From contig JADJRJ010000028.1 of the NCBI GenBank assembly GCA_016712265.1, positions 992,001 through 1,056,000 of the forward strand: a stretch of DNA of 64,000 bases, written 5' to 3'. The DNA is from Gemmatimonadota bacterium (GTDB taxonomy: Bacteria > Gemmatimonadota > Gemmatimonadetes > Gemmatimonadales > Gemmatimonadaceae). Position 1 is the first letter of the stretch; each line of letters begins with the position of its first letter. Positions 60,569 to 64,000 of this stretch are shown piece by piece. The notes under the pieces were generated by a model. It had not been told where the DNA came from and did not search any database. It saw nothing but the letters and a program-made list of their open reading frames with translations. Both the position numbers and the translations under genes were made by a program.

Positions 60569-60832
60569 ATGCCCTACGTCATTACCGAAGCCTGCAAGTC
60601 GACCAAGGACAAGTCCTGCGTCGACGTCTGCCCCGTGGATTGCATCTACGAGGGGCCGGACATGCTCTATATCCACCCCGACGAGTGCATCGACTGTGGG
60701 GCGTGCGAACCTGAGTGTCCCGTCACGGCGATCTTCCCCGAGGAAGACGTGCCGGCCGCGCAGCGCGAGTACATCCAGATCAATCGGGACATCTTCAAGG
60801 GGGCGAATCCCCCGGGGCGGCCGACGCGCTGA
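60569..60832 (+). CDS. fdxA: 7Fe ferredoxin ([3Fe-4S][4Fe-4S])
   Basis: An 87-residue ferredoxin. Cys at 9, 17, 21, 25, 40, 43, 46 and 50 reproduce the Azotobacter FdI layout: C9, C17 and C50 for a [3Fe-4S] cluster, C21, C40, C43 and C46 for a [4Fe-4S] cluster, and C25 as the extra Cys. The short C-terminal extension is usual for this group. It is divergent from the Mo hydroxylase genes across 164 bp, and the HAD gene follows 5 bp later. Confidence 0.95.
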   Translation: MPYVITEACKSTKDKSCVDVCPVDCIYEGPDMLYIHPDECIDCGACEPECPVTAIFPEEDVPAAQREYIQINRDIFKGANPPGRPTR

Positions 60833-60837
60833 GCCCC

Positions 60838-61560
60838 GTGCTGCGCGCGATCACCCTCGATTACTGGGACACGATCTACGCGGGCGCCTCCGAGCCCGAG
60901 CGCGTGGTGCGCCGGCGGGAGGCGCTCTGGCATTTGGTGGTTGCGCACGGTAGTACGCTGACCCGCCCGGCGTTTGACGACCTCTACACCGCGTCTGCAG
61001 CCGAGGCCCATCGCTGGTGGCGGGACGAACACCGCGGCTACCACACCGTCGATCGCATTCGCTGGTTGTGCGCGGCCATCCCCACGCCGACGCCGGTCTC
61101 CCACGACGCCATGGAAGCGGCGGCCGCGGTGATCGACCAGACGCTCGTCGACGTGCCGGCGCCCCTGTTGCCGGGGGCGCGCGACGCCATCGCGAGGCTC
61201 TCGACGGTGTATCGCCTCGCCGTGGTGTCGGACACCGGGTTCGCCAGTGGACGCGCACAGGACGCCCTGCTGGCCCAGGATGGGCTGCGCTCGGCGTTTA
61301 CCGCGACCATTTACTCGATGGATGTGGGCTTCGCCAAGCCGCGCCCGGAGATTTTCCGGGCCGCCCTCGACACGTTAGGCGTGCCGCGGGAACACACCCT
61401 GCACGTGGGGGACAACGAGCGCACCGACGTCGGTGGTGCGCTGGCCTTCGGGATGCGGGCCGTCCGGCTCGATGCGGTGCGTGACGCCGGCGACAGTCGC
61501 GCGGAGTTTGTCGCGCGTTCCCTCGGTGCCCTCGCCGATTACCTCCTGAACGCCGCCTGA
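60838..61560 (+). CDS. HAD-superfamily hydrolase
   Basis: A 240-residue HAD hydrolase from GTG 60838. Motif I is LDYWDTIY (nucleophile D8; the DxW form is common in this subgroup), motif II VVSDTG, motif III the Lys in FAKPRPEIF, motif IV HVGDNERTD. A helical cap lies between motifs I and II. Likely a phosphatase of small molecules; the substrate is unknown. Its stop nearly abuts the convergent alpha/beta hydrolase. Confidence 0.9.
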   Translation: MLRAITLDYWDTIYAGASEPERVVRRREALWHLVVAHGSTLTRPAFDDLYTASAAEAHRWWRDEHRGYHTVDRIRWLCAAIPTPTPVSHDAMEAAAAVIDQTLVDVPAPLLPGARDAIARLSTVYRLAVVSDTGFASGRAQDALLAQDGLRSAFTATIYSMDVGFAKPRPEIFRAALDTLGVPREHTLHVGDNERTDVGGALAFGMRAVRLDAVRDAGDSRAEFVARSLGALADYLLNAA

Positions 61561-61561
61561 G

Positions 61562-62356
61562 TCAGGTCAGGTGCAGCGAGGCGAGGAACTCGCCGAGCAC
61601 GTGGTTCACCGCGGCGGGTCGCTCGATGTTGGCGAGGTGCCCGGCTCCCGAGATGACCTCCAGGTGACTGCCGCGAATGCCGGCGTGCATCGCCTCGGAT
61701 TCGGCAACGGGAGTCAGGACGTCTTCGTCCCCGACGACAATGAGGGTCGGCACATTGATGGTGCCTAACGTGTCCGTTGAGTCCGGGCGATGCAGCATCG
61801 CCTGCAGCGCCCCGGTGGAGCCCGCGACCGGGGCGGCCTCCAGCATGGCGTACACGGAGTCGCCAAGGCTCGGGTTGCGCTCACGGGTCGTCTTGCCCAG
61901 CATCCCGGGCATCATCTGGTCGGCGATCCCGCCACTGCCGCGCTCCGCGGCAATGTCGAGGAGTTGCCGCCGACGTTGCGCGCCCGCGGCGACATCTGCT
62001 CCGGCGCGTGTCCCCATCAACACGAGGCCGCGCACTCGGTGAGCGTGTCGTCGCCAGAGGGCGAACGCGACGTATCCTCCCATCGACAAGCCACAGACGA
62101 CGGCGCGCTCTACCTGCAGGTGGTCCAGCAGCTCGGCGACGTCGTCCGCATACTGGTCCATGGTGTACGGGGGCAACGCGGCCGACTCCCCAAAACCGCG
62201 CAGGTCGGGAGCAATGCATCGCGCGCGGTCGGAGAGGGCGGCGACCTGGGCGTTCCAGATCGATCGACGGAGCGGAAACCCGTGCAGAAAAACGACCGGG
62301 TCGCCCTGTCCCTCATCATCCAGGCCGGTTTCGCGTCCTCCGATCCATGCGATCAT
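61562..62356 (-). CDS. Alpha/beta hydrolase
   Basis: A 264-residue hydrolase starting at ATG 62356, which overlaps the upstream stop by 4 bp. Oxyanion motif LHGFPL, nucleophile S91 in GLSMGGYV, acid in VVGDEDVLTP and His in GAGHLANIERP. It resembles 3-oxoadipate enol-lactonase and related esterases, but no aromatic-degradation genes are nearby, so the substrate is left open. Confidence 0.9.
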   Translation of the reverse strand: MIAWIGGRETGLDDEGQGDPVVFLHGFPLRRSIWNAQVAALSDRARCIAPDLRGFGESAALPPYTMDQYADDVAELLDHLQVERAVVCGLSMGGYVAFALWRRHAHRVRGLVLMGTRAGADVAAGAQRRRQLLDIAAERGSGGIADQMMPGMLGKTTRERNPSLGDSVYAMLEAAPVAGSTGALQAMLHRPDSTDTLGTINVPTLIVVGDEDVLTPVAESEAMHAGIRGSHLEVISGAGHLANIERPAAVNHVLGEFLASLHLT

Positions 62357-63300
62357 GTCATCCAGCGGGCGTCGAAGGTGTGCCAGAAGAGCACCGGGGG
62401 GCCGGCCTGAAGGCCAGCCCGTACGGCCGCATAACATGCCTTCGCCGCGTACGTGTCGTCGAGTAGCACACCGTGGGACGCGCGCACCTGGGCCGCGGCT
62501 GCCACGGCCGCCGGATTGGGCCGACCGTATGCGCCGGCATACGCCATGTGATCGACCACCAGCGACGCGGAGCGCGCCACGGCGGCCGGAAGGGACGCCG
62601 CACGTGCGGCCTGGAGAACCAGGCGTCGCAGCCACCAGCCCTCATGTCCCGCCGACGGACCGCAGCGCACAGCGACCACCGCCGTTGGCATCTCCGCCAG
62701 CGCGAAACCCAAGGCCAGGCCAGCGGCCGTCCCCCCGGTTCCATGGGCGACGTAGACCCGCTTGGGCGCCGGGAGCTGCCCGGCCGTGACCTGGTCGGCC
62801 AGCTCGATGGCTGCCTCCACGTGCCCCTGCATTCCGAGGGGCGACGTGCCCCCGAACGGGATCCAGTGACTGCGATGACGCACGCGGCGCCAGCCGGCGC
62901 CCAGCATTGCGAGCGCCGGGGACGGCGAAATCGGCGCCGCTACGCACCGCGCTGTGATGGCCGCACTGACGCGGTGGGCGACGGGATTCATCTCGTGATG
63001 CCATCGGTTGGCATGCGTCGCCATGCCCAGCGACGCACCGTGAGTGGCCGTCGCGAGGACGTGGGTCGACCCCTCGCCGCCCACCGTCACCAGGTCCGAC
63101 CCGGGACGTACCGTGCCGAGGAGAAACTGCAACGCACGCGCCTTGTTTCCGCCGCACTGGTCGGCGTTGAGGTCGTCGCGCTTCACCCACAGCGTTGCGC
63201 CGTCCATCACCCATGCCTCCACCGGCGATGGGCGCACGCCGATGGGAGCTCGGGGGCGCCCCGCGAGGGCGCGTTCGAACTGCGATCTCGGGGTCGTCAT
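62353..63300 (-). CDS. PLP-dependent D-cysteine desulfhydrase / ACC deaminase-like enzyme
   Basis: A 315-residue tryptophan-synthase-beta-type PLP enzyme. The PLP Lys is K53 in CGGNKARAL, the substrate loop GGEGSTHVLATA follows, and the phosphate-binding GTGGTAAGLALG comes later. The family includes ACC deaminase and D-cysteine desulfhydrase; the motifs do not separate these. It is co-transcribed with the overlapping alpha/beta hydrolase. Confidence 0.88.
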   Translation of the reverse strand: MTTPRSQFERALAGRPRAPIGVRPSPVEAWVMDGATLWVKRDDLNADQCGGNKARALQFLLGTVRPGSDLVTVGGEGSTHVLATATHGASLGMATHANRWHHEMNPVAHRVSAAITARCVAAPISPSPALAMLGAGWRRVRHRSHWIPFGGTSPLGMQGHVEAAIELADQVTAGQLPAPKRVYVAHGTGGTAAGLALGFALAEMPTAVVAVRCGPSAGHEGWWLRRLVLQAARAASLPAAVARSASLVVDHMAYAGAYGRPNPAAVAAAAQVRASHGVLLDDTYAAKACYAAVRAGLQAGPPVLFWHTFDARWMT

Positions 63301-63364
63301 GCGCGTGTGATCGGGAGGTGGACACGGCTAAGTTACGGTGCCGTCCGCCATCCAGCCCCGCCTC

Positions 63365-64000
63365 GTGACCCCATCAAAGCTCCCGGCCTCGTCCAGCGCC
63401 ACCTACCTCGATGTGCCGGAGGCCGCCGAGCGATTTCTCACGGGGCTTGTCGGCGCGCGCACGCTCGCCGTCGACACCGAAGGCGCCAGTTACCACCGGT
63501 TCGTCGACCGCATTTACCTGCTCCAGCTGTCGACGGCGGACGAACACGCGATCATCGATCCCCTGCGCGTGACCGGCCTTGCCACGCTGGGCCGCTTGCT
63601 CGAGGACCCGGCCGTGGAGGTCGTCTTTCACGATGCCGACTACGACCTGCGACTCCTGCATCAGGACTACGGATGGCGCGTCACGAACATCTTTGACACG
63701 CGGGTGGCGGCGCAGCTGCTGGGGATCAAGGCGTTTGGCCTGGCCGCGCTGCTCGATGAGTACTTCGGCGTGAAGCTGGACAAGAAGCACCAACGCGCCG
63801 ACTGGTCCATGCGGCCGCTGTCAGCGGACATGTTGGACTACGCCGCCCAGGACACCCGCCACCTGCTCGGACTCAGCCAGCGACTCCGCCAGGCGCTCGA
63901 ATCCAAGCGACGATGGCACTGGGCCCAGGAAGAATTCCAGCGCCTGGAAGGAACCCGCTGGGAGCCGGAGGACGCGTCGACGGCCTGGATGCGCGTGAAA
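63365..64000 (+). CDS. rnd: Ribonuclease D, 3' partial
   Basis: A DEDDy exonuclease running off the right edge with 212 codons visible. The acidic residues are in AVDTEGASY (Exo I), VFHDADYDLRLL (Exo II) and DMLDYAAQDTRHLLGL (Exo III, with Tyr four before the Asp). It would trim 3' ends of tRNA and other stable RNAs. The start is GTG 63365; an in-frame GTG at 63338 would add nine residues. The HRDC domain, if present, lies outside the window. Confidence 0.9.
   Translation, partial: MTPSKLPASSSATYLDVPEAAERFLTGLVGARTLAVDTEGASYHRFVDRIYLLQLSTADEHAIIDPLRVTGLATLGRLLEDPAVEVVFHDADYDLRLLHQDYGWRVTNIFDTRVAAQLLGIKAFGLAALLDEYFGVKLDKKHQRADWSMRPLSADMLDYAAQDTRHLLGLSQRLRQALESKRRWHWAQEEFQRLEGTRWEPEDASTAWMRVK

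Overview
This is a chromosomal window, roughly two-thirds G+C, from a Gram-negative heterotroph. It carries an Omp85-type barrel protein, about eight predicted lipoproteins, several Ig-repeat surface proteins, an ABC-2 permease fused to an M1 peptidase, a SWIB protein with a histone-like tail, GTG starts and many 4-bp ATGA gene overlaps. That combination suggests Gemmatimonadota. This is an inference from gene content, because no rRNA or other taxonomic marker is present. I found no tRNA, rRNA, insertion sequence, prophage, plasmid function or CRISPR array, so it reads as ordinary host chromosome.

Layout. 1-4261: cupredoxin/Ig protein (cut by the left edge), DUF4287/DUF5655 protein, an ABC ATPase without a permease, a small zinc-finger-like protein and a secreted lipoprotein. 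4262-4863: a gene-poor gap with a 16-bp palindrome. 4864-13591: an ABC ATPase / permease-peptidase / DUF2157 operon, an Omp85-like protein and MscL. 13715-16447 (minus): PhzF-like protein and pruA. 16645-21879: Ig-domain metalloprotease, an nfo gene interrupted by an amber codon, the SWIB protein and lepB. 22072-29547: penicillin acylase, lipoprotein RidA, esterase, M24 peptidase, GroES-like protein, bacilliredoxin and a MinD-like remnant. 29544-31782 (minus): NatAB-type exporter. 31819-36182: molybdate/tungstate-type ABC pair and a hybrid histidine kinase. 36330-39279: an unusual operon of two small paralogues, a membrane protein, a NarL-type kinase and its regulator. 40526-46996 (minus): the suf iron-sulfur assembly cluster (sufR-B-C-D-S-U-Rieske). 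47113-49199 (minus): zinc alcohol dehydrogenase and the FAD subunit of a molybdenum hydroxylase. 49775-55365: M23 peptidase, YhbY, a Big_1-like repeat lipoprotein with a barrel-like partner, and prfC. 55372-60404 (minus): PQQ-type dehydrogenase and the large and small molybdenum hydroxylase subunits. 60569-64000: ferredoxin, HAD hydrolase, alpha/beta hydrolase, PLP deaminase-like enzyme and rnd (cut by the right edge).

Themes. One is metal-cofactor biology: Fe-S assembly with its own regulator, 7Fe ferredoxin, a Mo hydroxylase carrying 2Fe-2S and a probable 4Fe-4S cluster, and an oxyanion importer. The other is the cell envelope: exporters, proteases, lipoproteins, signal peptidase and barrel proteins.

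Most worth a second look: (i) the 36330-39279 module with the C-terminal DTHYPCPPxCP motif; (ii) an amber codon in nfo with every downstream metal ligand intact; (iii) the octamer CGTTAGGC, present 18 times and almost always on the coding strand; (iv) a family of low-complexity intergenic tracts, two of them inside the suf operon.
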